37,174 bases of DNA, taken from positions 1-37,174 of the forward strand of contig JANQIL010000023.1 in assembly GCA_028282245.1 (NCBI GenBank), read 5' to 3'. Below, one piece after another: positions 15,602 through 23,875 of the stretch (the stretch's first letter is position 1; the number at the start of each line of letters is the position of its first letter). The stretch comes from Magnetospira sp. (GTDB lineage Bacteria > Pseudomonadota > Alphaproteobacteria > Rhodospirillales > Magnetospiraceae). The translations under genes were made by a program, and so were the position numbers. Below the pieces are notes generated by a model that was not told the origin of the DNA, did not search any database, and saw nothing but the letters and a program-made list of their open reading frames with translations.

Positions 15602-16447
15602 CTAGGCCTCGTCCTGGGACTTGAAACCGGACAGCAATTCGGCGGTTTGGTGGGCCTTGTCGACCGCCACCATGCCTACCGCGTGATACCCGGAATCCAC
15701 GTGGTGGACCTCGCCGCTCACCCCGGACGACAGGTCGCTCAAGAGATAAAGACCGGCGTTGCCGACGTCATCCTGTGTAACGTTGCGGCGCAGCGGCGCG
15801 TTGAGTTCGTTCCAGCGCAGGATGAATCGGAAATCGCCGATTCCCGACGCGGCGAGTGTCTTCATCGGCCCGGCCGACATGGCGTTGACGCGAATCCCCC
15901 GCTTGCCCAGATCCTCGGCCAGATAGCGGGTGCTGGCCTCCAGCGCCGCCTTGGCGACCCCCATCACGTTGTAGTGCGGCATCACCTGCTCGGCGCCATA
16001 GTAGCTGAGGGTGAGCAGCGAGCCGCCGTCGCCCATCAGGCGCGCCGCGCGCTGGCAGATCGCGGTGAACGAGTAGCAGGAAATGTCGAGGGTGCGCCGG
16101 AAGTTCTCCCGCGAGGTGTCCAGGTAAAGACCCTTCAGTTCCTCCTTGTCCGAGTAGGCGATCGCATGAACGACGAAGTCGATCTCGCCCCAGGCGTCCT
16201 CGATCCGCGCGAACACGGCGTCAAGTTGTGCGTCGTCGGCGACGTCGCAGGACAAAAGAAAGTCCGAGTTGAGTCGTCCGGCGAGCGGCTCGACCCTCTT
16301 GCGCAGGGCGTCGCCCTGGTAGGTGAACGCCAGGTCGGCGCCGTGCGCGTGGACGGCCTTGGCGATCGCCCAGGCGATCGAACGTTCGTTGGCGACGCCC
16401 ATCACCAAGCCCTTCTTTCCGGCCATCAGCGGGGCGGGTATGGTCAT
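15602..16447 (-). CDS. fabI: Enoyl-[acyl-carrier-protein] reductase [NADH] FabI
   Basis: A 281-residue short-chain dehydrogenase-fold enzyme that reduces enoyl-ACP in each fatty-acid elongation cycle. FabI marks are the cofactor motif [13 protein letters not shown], the catalytic pair in [21 protein letters not shown] (Tyr-x6-Lys), and [13 protein letters not shown]. The C-terminus is an ordinary FabI tail. It is the first gene of the fabI-aroC operon and is divergent from the sensor kinase. Confidence 0.97.
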   Translation of the reverse strand: MTIPAPLMAGKKGLVMGVANERSIAWAIAKAVHAHGADLAFTYQGDALRKRVEPLAGRLNSDFLLSCDVADDAQLDAVFARIEDAWGEIDFVVHAIAYSDKEELKGLYLDTSRENFRRTLDISCYSFTAICQRAARLMGDGGSLLTLSYYGAEQVMPHYNVMGVAKAALEASTRYLAEDLGKRGIRVNAMSAGPMKTLAASGIGDFRFILRWNELNAPLRRNVTQDDVGNAGLYLLSDLSSGVSGEVHHVDSGYHAVGMVAVDKAHQTAELLSGFKSQDEA

Positions 16448-16919
16448 ATTGGCCTCGTTTCTTGATTTACGTTGGAGACATGCGCGCCACGGGCCCGCAG
16501 CGCAGAGTCCGAGCGCATCCTACAGCAATTGCCGGGCCGGTTAAAAGCCATGCATTGATTGCGTCTTTGACAGGCTGTCCCGGTCCGTTCGGCGACGCCA
16601 CGAGCGGCTCCGGCGGCTCCCGGTCGCCATGGAGGCGTTTTTCCATCGGGGAAAGTATTTTGTAAACCGCGTGATGAGTGAGAAAATGAAAAGGGCACGC
16701 ATTCTTAAGGGACTCGACGCGGGTCGCATGGGCGCCCGCCGTGTTCGGGACATCTTGGATGACGAAACGGGTGAGTCGGCCGGTCGGCGCCAGGGCCGAT
16801 TCGCGGGCCCGGGATTGGTCGCCCCCGATACATTGCGGATCCCGTACGCTCGACTATAATGCCGTCGCCATCTTTACACTTCTCGCGTGCTTTTGATTCA
16901 GATTCGGACGAATCGGTAA
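16448..16919. other. Gene-free divergent region between fabI and the sensor kinase
   Basis: About 470 bases. A possible fabI promoter on the minus strand is TTTAAC, 17 bases, TAGGAT (around 16518-16546), but the -35 is weak. Short open frames here show no family resemblance and no good ribosome site. No RNA gene is recognised. Confidence 0.35.
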
Positions 16920-19400
16920 ATGTCTTACAATGACCCGGTCCCGGCTTGCGGCGATCTGACCGACTTCAACACCTCGCGTGTTCTCCTGGAATCGATTGGC
17001 AGGGAACGGCTGTTCTCGATCGCGGAATCCTTGTCCGACCTTGTCGGCACCGCAGTGACGGTTTGCGAGACCAACGGAGATTACGCGGCGAATGTGATCT
17101 CGTCGTCCTACTGCCGGATGCTCGCCGGGGCGTCGCGCCGGCTGTGCGGCCCGATGTCCGACCGCGATGCCCTGTCCAGCGGTTGCTGGCTGTGCCACGA
17201 GTCCTGCCGGGAGGCCTCCAGGACCGCCATCGACACCGGCCGGCCGTTCGACCTTCCGGCCTGCCGGGGCGGTATCGGCGTCTACGGCGTGCCGATCATC
17301 GCCGAGGGCGTCACCGTCGGCGGCATCGGCCTCGGATACGGCGCGTGTCCCTCGGATCGGTCGGCGATCGCCGCGATCGCCGACCGATACCACATTTCCG
17401 CCGCCAGCCTGCGAGCCGCCGCCGCCGAACACGAACCGCGATCGGAGGCAGTCATTGCGGCGGCAAAACAGAACCTGCACCTGGCGGCGGACCTGATCGC
17501 CGAGCTGTACCTTCACAAGAAGGCAACCGCCGCTCTCAAGACGGCCGAGGCATATTACAGAAACATGTTTCACCACACGCCGGTGATGCTGCATTCGATC
17601 GATTCGCGGGGCCGGCTGATCGAGGTCAGCGACGAATGGCTGCGTTGCATGGGATACGAGCGCGGCGAGGTGATTGGCCGGCGATCCAGCGACTTCCTCG
17701 ACGAGGACTCGCGACACAAGGCAATTTCCGAGTACATACCAAGGTTTTTCGCGAAGGGGTTCATGCGGAACATCCATTACCGATTTGTCCGCAAGGACGA
17801 ATCGGTGTTCGACGGGTTGATGTCCGCGGTCCTTCAATTCGATGCCGACGGTCGCCCCGATCGCTCCCTGGCGATGATCATCGACATCTCCGAGCGGGTG
17901 CGTGCCGAGGAGACCGCCCTGCGGGAAAAACGGCGCGCCGAAAGCTACCTCGACGTCGCGGGCGTCATGCTCGTGGCCCTGAACACCAGCGGCAAGGTGA
18001 CGTTGATCAACCGCCGGGGGTGCGAGGTTCTGGGGGCCGGCGCGACGGACATCCTGGGCAAGGACTGGTTCGACACCTTCCTGCCGCCGGAAAACAGGGA
18101 CGAGGTCCGGTCGGTGGCCGACAGGATCTGGACCGGCGACATGGAGGCGGCGGCGCACCATGAGAATCAGGTCGTCACCTGTTCCGGCGAGCGGCGCTGG
18201 ATTTCATGGCACAACACCGTGGTGCGGGATGAGGACGGTCGCATCGTCGGGCTGCTGAGCTCGGGCGGCGACATCACCGAGCGGCGCAAGACGGAACAGA
18301 AGCTGCGCCTTTTGAGTAGCGTGATCGAGGAAAGCAGCGAGGCGGTGGTGATCACCGATCGCGACGAGCACATCATTTACGTCAATCCGGCGTTCACGCG
18401 CATTACCGGCTACGCGCCGGCGAAGGTGATCGGCCAAACCCCCAGGATTCTGGGATCCGATCGCCAGGACAAGGCACTCTTCGAAACGATGTGGGCGGCC
18501 CTTCTCTCCGAAGGGGTCTGGCAGGGCGAGATATGGAACCGCCGCCGCGACGGGTCCGTCTACCCGGCGTACATCACCATCAACGCGGTTCGTGACGCGG
18601 ATGGCGAGGTGTCTTCCTACGTGGCCATTTTTTCCGACATCTCACGCTTCAAGCAGCGCGAGAACGAACTGCGCAAAACCAATGCAGAATTGGAGGAATT
18701 CGCCCATGTCACGTCGCACGACCTGCGCGAACCGTTGCGCATGATCGGCAGCTACCTGGGCCTGATCGAGCGCCGCAACGGTGCCACGTTCGACGACGTT
18801 ACCCGGGAATACTTCGCGTTCGCGATGAACGGCGCCGAACACATGGACCGCCTGATTCAGGATATCCTGAGGTTCTCGCGGATCGGAAGGATCGATCAGC
18901 GCCGGACGCGCATCGACATGCGGGCGCTGTGCGAGCGGATCATCGCGCGCCTGCGGCCGGCGATCGAGGAAACCGATGCCGCGATATCCCTGGTCGATCC
19001 GTTGCCGGAGGCCTTCGCGGTCGAAAGCGAGATCGAGCGGTTGCTCGAAAACCTAATCGGCAATGCCCTGAAATACCGCCACCCGAACCGGCCGCCGCGT
19101 ATCGAGATCGGCGGCCGAATCGACCGCGACGAGGCGGTCTTCGGCGTCGCCGACAACGGGATCGGGCTCGAACATCGGTTCCGCGATCGCATCTTCCGGA
19201 TGTTTCAGCGTCTTCACCCGCGCGAGGCCTATGGTGGCGGCACCGGAATCGGGCTGGCCATCTGCCAGAAGGTGGTCGCGCATCATGGCGGCCGGATTTG
19301 GGTCGATTCGAGCCCCGGCCAGGGCAGTACCTTCACGTTCAGCCTGCCGTTGGCCGGCAACCGGACCAATGCGCCGGCGGAGTATGCGGACTCCGAATGA
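16920..19400 (+). CDS. PocR-PAS-PAS-PAS sensor histidine kinase (orphan)
   Basis: An 826-residue sensor kinase. Residues about 15-185 are a PocR-type sensory domain with a cysteine cluster (CGPMSDRDALSSGCWLCHESC, then PAC) that may bind a small organic ligand or metal. Three PAS domains follow (about 212-330, 345-455, 465-580), the third with the FTRITGYAPAKVIGQTPRILGS pattern. The HisKA phosphoacceptor is His600 in SHDLREPLRM, and the ATPase has NLIGNALKY, DNGIGL and GGGTGIGLAI. No membrane segment is seen, so it is cytoplasmic. The dimerisation domain resembles that of phytochrome-type kinases. There is no adjacent response regulator. Confidence 0.9.
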   Translation: MSYNDPVPACGDLTDFNTSRVLLESIGRERLFSIAESLSDLVGTAVTVCETNGDYAANVISSSYCRMLAGASRRLCGPMSDRDALSSGCWLCHESCREASRTAIDTGRPFDLPACRGGIGVYGVPIIAEGVTVGGIGLGYGACPSDRSAIAAIADRYHISAASLRAAAAEHEPRSEAVIAAAKQNLHLAADLIAELYLHKKATAALKTAEAYYRNMFHHTPVMLHSIDSRGRLIEVSDEWLRCMGYERGEVIGRRSSDFLDEDSRHKAISEYIPRFFAKGFMRNIHYRFVRKDESVFDGLMSAVLQFDADGRPDRSLAMIIDISERVRAEETALREKRRAESYLDVAGVMLVALNTSGKVTLINRRGCEVLGAGATDILGKDWFDTFLPPENRDEVRSVADRIWTGDMEAAAHHENQVVTCSGERRWISWHNTVVRDEDGRIVGLLSSGGDITERRKTEQKLRLLSSVIEESSEAVVITDRDEHIIYVNPAFTRITGYAPAKVIGQTPRILGSDRQDKALFETMWAALLSEGVWQGEIWNRRRDGSVYPAYITINAVRDADGEVSSYVAIFSDISRFKQRENELRKTNAELEEFAHVTSHDLREPLRMIGSYLGLIERRNGATFDDVTREYFAFAMNGAEHMDRLIQDILRFSRIGRIDQRRTRIDMRALCERIIARLRPAIEETDAAISLVDPLPEAFAVESEIERLLENLIGNALKYRHPNRPPRIEIGGRIDRDEAVFGVADNGIGLEHRFRDRIFRMFQRLHPREAYGGGTGIGLAICQKVVAHHGGRIWVDSSPGQGSTFTFSLPLAGNRTNAPAEYADSE

Positions 19401-19483
19401 CCGATCCGGATTTGACCTCGGGTGTCATTTGCCTGGAGCGTGGTCCGTGGCGTGGGTCAATCGCCGTTTTCGATCTTGCAACG

Positions 19484-19514
19484 AAAAAGGCCGGGAACAC
19501 CATCGTTCCCGGCC
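19484..19514 (-). terminator. Terminator of the PEP-CTERM gene
   Basis: A 10-bp perfect stem (GGCCGGGAAC at 19489-19498, complement at 19505-19514) with a six-base loop is followed on the minus strand by TTTTTCG. It lies about 37 bases after the PEP-CTERM stop. It may also end kinase transcription from the other side, though the plus side lacks a T-run. Confidence 0.75.
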
Positions 19515-19551
19515 TCTCTCGTGTTCGGTACCGCGAGGTTGCAAGCGGTGA

Positions 19552-20529
19552 TTAGGCGGCCTTCTTCATGCGACGCCGGATGGCGCCCAGGCCGATCAGG
19601 CCAGCACCCAGGGTCGCCAGGGTCGCCGGCTCCGGAACGGCGGACGCCCGGGCGGACGAGAACTGCTGGATCGACAGGGTGTAGGTCAGGTCGGACCGCA
19701 GATCCTCGGCCGTGATCGCGAAGGTACCGGTGCGGTCGAAGCCGAAGTTCTCGCCAACGTCGTTGGCCCAGCGCGAGGTGTTCAGGTTGAAGTCATCGGC
19801 CAGCTCGTCGCCCTCGACCACGCCGTTCGGGGTAAAGGACAGCACTTCGACTTGCGCGCCGGTGATCGGATCCTGGTAGGACAGGACCGCGCTGAAGCTG
19901 GTGGCGCCGTAACCCTCTTCGCCGGTCAGGTTGCCGTCGAGGCTGGCCTCGATGATCTGGCGGGCCGTGAATTCGAAGGTAACGTCGATACCGTCGTTGG
20001 CCAGGGTGAATTTCACCTCGGACTGGTTCTGGGTCTCGCCCAGGGAGCTGCCGCTGGCGGTCGGCGTGACCACCGTCTCGGCGACGGTCAGCGAGGAGAC
20101 GCTGTTCGACGCGATGGGACCGGTGCCCAGGATACCGCCGGTGTCGGTGATCAGGCCGCCCAGAACCTGGGAATCGCCGCGCGACAATTTGGTGTCGCTC
20201 TTGGTGCGGGCCAGGAAGTTCTCGGAGATGCCACCGCAGTCGCCCACGCACTGCATGTCCACGTCGGCCCCAAGGATGGTCGGGTCGAGGGTCGAATCGG
20301 TCAGGCCGGTTCCGTTCAGATCGGCCTGCGCCTTGACGGTCGTGCCCAGGTCCAGGGAACTGAAGTCGGAGGCGTCAAGCTGAACACCGGTGGTGGTGTT
20401 CTTGAAAATCGCGTCGGTGATCAGCAGGCCGGCATAACCGACCGCATCGGCCTTGGCGTCGGCGGTGGCCATGCCCAGCGCAAACACACCGGCGACGGTG
20501 GCCATCAGGGTTTTCTTCATCGTTTTCAT
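19552..20529 (-). CDS. PEP-CTERM sorting-domain protein
   Basis: A 325-residue exported protein. It has a Sec signal peptide (MKTMKKTLMATVAGVFALGMATADA) and, at the end, the PEP-CTERM signal: VPEPATLATLGAGLIGLGAIRRRMKKAA, that is the VPEP box, a short membrane helix and a basic tail. Such proteins are cut by an exosortase and released to or anchored at the surface, often with exopolysaccharide. The mature part is beta-strand-like, acidic and low in cysteine (one CVGDCGG pair), with no enzyme motif. GGAG eight bases upstream fixes the ATG at 20529; upstream frame extension is non-coding. It is preceded by a sigma-54 promoter and an upstream dyad. Confidence 0.93.
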   Translation of the reverse strand: MKTMKKTLMATVAGVFALGMATADAKADAVGYAGLLITDAIFKNTTTGVQLDASDFSSLDLGTTVKAQADLNGTGLTDSTLDPTILGADVDMQCVGDCGGISENFLARTKSDTKLSRGDSQVLGGLITDTGGILGTGPIASNSVSSLTVAETVVTPTASGSSLGETQNQSEVKFTLANDGIDVTFEFTARQIIEASLDGNLTGEEGYGATSFSAVLSYQDPITGAQVEVLSFTPNGVVEGDELADDFNLNTSRWANDVGENFGFDRTGTFAITAEDLRSDLTYTLSIQQFSSARASAVPEPATLATLGAGLIGLGAIRRRMKKAA

Positions 20530-20630
20530 CGTCAAGCTCCAAATCGACGTTTTAAACGTTCGCCGGCGTCCGTGTTCAAGGAGGTGGTAGCCGGAATTTC
20601 GAGTGCAGGCTTTCGCCATGAACACCTTAT

Positions 20631-20646
20631 TGCATCGACCATGCCA
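20631..20646 (-). promoter_or_regulatory. Sigma-54 (-24/-12) promoter of the PEP-CTERM gene
   Basis: On the minus strand TGGCATGGTCGATGCA fits the sigma-54 consensus TGGCAYRnnnnTTGCW at nearly every position, with GG and GC at the required spacing. It lies about 100 bases before the start codon. Confidence 0.75.
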
Positions 20647-20720
20647 AGTCATAAAAAGCTTTTTATTTCAATATGATGCATATTCCAGATCATGCTTCGA
20701 ACGGATAACTGAAAAAAATT

Positions 20721-20746
20721 CCGACACTTCCACCCGGCCAAATCGG
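20721..20746. promoter_or_regulatory. Putative activator (UAS) dyad of the PEP-CTERM promoter
   Basis: CCGACACTTC on the plus strand starts a CCGA-N18-TCGG dyad. It begins 75 bases beyond the -24 end of the sigma-54 promoter. The same CCGACACTTC sits at the same distance from the second sigma-54 promoter (29627-29642). It is a likely binding site for a sigma-54 enhancer-binding protein such as the exosortase-associated PrsR. Confidence 0.55.
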
Positions 20747-20915
20747 CGATTTTTCGGCGGTTTGGCTCGGCGCTCTCGGAAATTGAAAATCGCCATTTAA
20801 AACCAATGTTTTGCGCGGGCTCCCCCCGGGGCGGGGCGGTGACAAGAAAACTGACACTGCCGTCTCGGATGCGCCCCGCCTGGGCAAGATGGGGTGCGGG
20901 AACTCGGATTCCATG

Positions 20916-22151
20916 TCACACCAGAACCTCGTCCGGCGCCTTGTGGCCCAGGAACGCGGTCGGGCTGGCGGTCAGGCCGTAGGCGCCCGACTGGAAGACG
21001 ACGATCAGGTCGCCGGGCTCGGCCCGCGGCACCGTCACCGCGTCGGCCAGGATATCGAGCGGCGTGCAGAGGCACCCCACCACCGAGACCGTGTCGTCGG
21101 CCGGCGCCGCCATGCGGTTTCCGATGGCGACCGGGTAGTTGCGGCGCACCACCTGCCCGAAGTTGCCCGAGACCGCCAGGTGATGGTGCAGGCCGCCGTC
21201 GGTGACCAGGAACGTCTGGTTGCGCGACACCTTGCGGTCGATCACCCGGCACACGTAGACCCCGGCCTCGCCGACGACATAGCGCCCGAGCTCGACGATC
21301 AGCCGCGCCTCCGGCAGGCGCGCCGACACTTCCGCCGCGAGCCCGGCCAGACCCTCGCCGACCGCCGCCAGGTCGAGCGGCGCGTCGCCCGGGAAATAGG
21401 GAATTCCGAAGCCGCCGCCAATGTTGAGGCCGCGCACCGGACCGGGCGCCCGTTCGGCCAGCCTGAACGCCAGGTCCACGGTATGGCGCTGCGCCTCGCG
21501 AACCTGCTCGGCGAGCAGATTCTGGGATCCGCCGAAGATGTGAAATCCCTCGAAGGCGACGTCCAGTTCGGCCATTCGGCGCAGCAGGTCGGGAACCCGT
21601 TCCACGTCGACTCCAAATGGCTTGGCGCCGCCGCCCATGCGCATGCCCGATCCCTTCAACTCGAAATCCGGGTTGACCCGTACCGCGGCGCGCGGCCGCA
21701 GTCCCAGGGAGTCGCCGATGCGTGCCGCCGTCTCCAGCTCGGCCGCCGATTCCAGGTTCAGAGCAACCCCGGCGGCGATCGCTTGGGACAGTTCCTGTTC
21801 GGTCTTGCCGGGCCCGGCGAAGCTGATGCGGTCGGCCGGCATGCCGCTGTCGAGGGCGGTCTTCATCTCGCCCGCCGAGGCAAGATCGAACCCGTCGACC
21901 AGTCCGGCCAGATGCTGGACCACCGCCGGCATGGGGTTGGCCTTGACGGCGTAGGATAAATGAACGGTCGGCGGCAGGTGGTGGCGCAGCAGGTCGACCC
22001 GTTCCGTGATGAGGTGGCGGTCATAGGCATAGAACGGCGTGCCGCCGACCCGCGCCGCCAGACGCGGCAGGGGCACCCCGCCGATCGCCAGGCAGCCGTC
22101 AACGACCGCGAAGCCGCGCGCCGAGTGGTCGTGCCGGCGGGCGCCCTTCAC
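20916..22151 (-). CDS. Pyridoxal-dependent decarboxylase, exosortase A system-associated
   Basis: A 411-residue fold-type III (alanine-racemase-like) PLP decarboxylase related to ornithine and diaminopimelate decarboxylases. The PLP lysine is in SYAVKANP (about residue 70); the glycine-rich phosphate site is NIGGGFGIPYF and the second-subunit cysteine is in VVGCLCTPLD. The subfamily found beside acyl-CoA ligases in exosortase A loci matches this sequence; its natural substrate is not established. A GTG start overlaps the ligase stop (GTGA), so the pair is coupled. Confidence 0.92.
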   Translation of the reverse strand: MKGARRHDHSARGFAVVDGCLAIGGVPLPRLAARVGGTPFYAYDRHLITERVDLLRHHLPPTVHLSYAVKANPMPAVVQHLAGLVDGFDLASAGEMKTALDSGMPADRISFAGPGKTEQELSQAIAAGVALNLESAAELETAARIGDSLGLRPRAAVRVNPDFELKGSGMRMGGGAKPFGVDVERVPDLLRRMAELDVAFEGFHIFGGSQNLLAEQVREAQRHTVDLAFRLAERAPGPVRGLNIGGGFGIPYFPGDAPLDLAAVGEGLAGLAAEVSARLPEARLIVELGRYVVGEAGVYVCRVIDRKVSRNQTFLVTDGGLHHHLAVSGNFGQVVRRNYPVAIGNRMAAPADDTVSVVGCLCTPLDILADAVTVPRAEPGDLIVVFQSGAYGLTASPTAFLGHKAPDEVLV

Positions 22152-23764
22152 GAGGTCGCCTCCGGTCGCGGGTCCTGAAACAGGTCCCGGTGCGCCTCCG
22201 ACAGCGCCTTGCGGTCGAACTTGCCGTTGGCGTTGCGCGGCAGGGCGTCCACGAACATCACCCGGTGCGGCACCATGAACGCCGGCAGATTGGCCCGGCA
22301 GGCCGCCAGAACGGTGTTCGGGTCGGTTCCGCCGTCGCGCGGCGGCGTCGCCAGCACCAGGACGCCGTGGCCCAGTACCGGGTGCGGGATGCCGAGCGCC
22401 ACCACCTCGCCGACCGTGCCGCTGGCATACAGCACTTCCTCCAGTTCCGTGGGGCTGACCCGGTAGCCGGAGGTCTTGATCATCTCGTCGCGGCGGCCGA
22501 CGAAATAGAGGAACCCCTCGTCGTCGCGCCGCACCGTGTCGCCGGACCATACCGCCATCTCGCGCAACGGGATCGCCGCCTCGCCGGCCGGCGCGGGTCG
22601 GAAGCGTTGCGCGGTGCGTTCCGGGTCGTTCCAATAACCCATGGCCACGAAAGCGCCCCGATGGACCAACTCGCCCGGCTCGCCGGGCGCGCACTCGGTG
22701 CCGTCGGGGCGGACCACCATCACCTCCGCGTTGGGGACCGCCATGCCGATGGAGTCGGGCCGCCGGTCGACCTCTTCCGGCGGCAGGAACGTGGAGCGGA
22801 ACGCCTCCGTCAGGCCGTACATCAGATAGGGGCGGGCGCGCGGGAACAGGGCGCGCAATCGATCCAGGGTGGCGCGCGGCATGGCGCCGCCGGTGTTGGC
22901 GAAATAGCGTAGCGAGTCGCGGGCGGGCGGCGTCCAGTCGAGCTGGGACAACGGAATCCACAGGGGCGGAATGCCGGTGATGCCGGTGATGCCCTCCTGT
23001 TCGGCCACGGTCGCCACGTCCTTGGCCAGCAGATAGTTCATCAGCACCACCCGCGCCCCCACCGCGAACGCGGTGGTCAGCTGGCTGAACCCGGCGTCGA
23101 AGCTGAGCGGCAGGACCGACAGGATCCGATCGTCCGGCCGGTTCTCCAGGTAGGTGGCGACGCTGTGCGCCCCGGCCAGCATGTTGCGGTGCGACAGAAC
23201 CACGCCCTTGGGCAGGCCGGTGGAGCCCGAGGTGTAGAGGATCGCCGCCATGTCGGTATCCACGGCCCGGTGCGCCGAGCGCCCGGATGCCCGTCCCTCG
23301 GCCACGAACGCGGCCCAGTCGAGGACCGTCACCGATTCCGGAGCCGGCGGCGCCGCATCGCCGCCCGGCCGGTCGACGAGCACCACAGCGCGCAATTCGT
23401 GACATTGCGGCACCACCTCGGCCAGGCCGTGCAGCCGGGCGGACGAGGTCACCAGGACGCGCACCCCGCAGTCCTTCAGGATATGCGCGACCTGTGGCGC
23501 CTTGAGGACCGGATTGACCGGCACGAACACGCCGCCGGCCCTGGAGGCGCCGAACAGGGCGGCGACGGTTTCCACCCGCTTGTCCAGATAGACGGCAACG
23601 CGTTCGTGGCGTGCCAGGCCGTGCTCCAGGAACCCCCCGGCGGCATCGTCCACCGCCGCCGCAAGCGCCTCGTAGGGCAGCGCCCGCGAGCCGAATTTGA
23701 GGGCAATCGCCTCCGGCGCGCGTCCCGCCGCATCGGCGATCAGATCGGAAATCTGAAACTGCAT
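22148..23764 (-). CDS. Acyl-CoA ligase (AMP-forming), exosortase A system-associated
   Basis: A 538-residue ANL-superfamily enzyme. The AMP-binding P-loop is ILYTSGSTGLPKGVVLSH, the A5 motif is YGLTEAF, then DTVRRDDEGFLYFVGRRDEMIKTSGYRVSPTELE and the C-terminal lysine region (NANGKFDRKAL). It adenylates a carboxylic acid or amino acid, probably to feed the decarboxylase or a carrier-bound step of exopolysaccharide or EPS-lipid modification; this is the genetic pairing in exosortase A loci, but the substrate is unknown. The start is the ATG at 23764. Confidence 0.93.
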   Translation of the reverse strand: MQFQISDLIADAAGRAPEAIALKFGSRALPYEALAAAVDDAAGGFLEHGLARHERVAVYLDKRVETVAALFGASRAGGVFVPVNPVLKAPQVAHILKDCGVRVLVTSSARLHGLAEVVPQCHELRAVVLVDRPGGDAAPPAPESVTVLDWAAFVAEGRASGRSAHRAVDTDMAAILYTSGSTGLPKGVVLSHRNMLAGAHSVATYLENRPDDRILSVLPLSFDAGFSQLTTAFAVGARVVLMNYLLAKDVATVAEQEGITGITGIPPLWIPLSQLDWTPPARDSLRYFANTGGAMPRATLDRLRALFPRARPYLMYGLTEAFRSTFLPPEEVDRRPDSIGMAVPNAEVMVVRPDGTECAPGEPGELVHRGAFVAMGYWNDPERTAQRFRPAPAGEAAIPLREMAVWSGDTVRRDDEGFLYFVGRRDEMIKTSGYRVSPTELEEVLYASGTVGEVVALGIPHPVLGHGVLVLATPPRDGGTDPNTVLAACRANLPAFMVPHRVMFVDALPRNANGKFDRKALSEAHRDLFQDPRPEATS

Positions 23765-23875
23765 GGCTCTTTAGAAATCTCCGGACGATCCCGCCGCGCC
23801 TGCCGAAGGCGTTCCATTCTTACCAGACTGGCGAGCCGCGACAAAGAGGGTTCCCGCGCGGTCCGCCGAGGCCGC

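Larger units (their letters stand above)
20530..20915. other. Control region of the PEP-CTERM gene
   Basis: A 386-base AT-rich region with no gene. It contains the sigma-54 promoter (20631-20646), the upstream dyad (20721-20746) and, near 20820-20845, a GC-rich repeat downstream of the decarboxylase gene that may help end its transcript. Confidence 0.5.

Noticed and set aside
16629..16859. Plus-strand 76-codon frame before the sensor kinase
   Set aside because: No family, no ribosome site, and it lies in a divergent promoter region.
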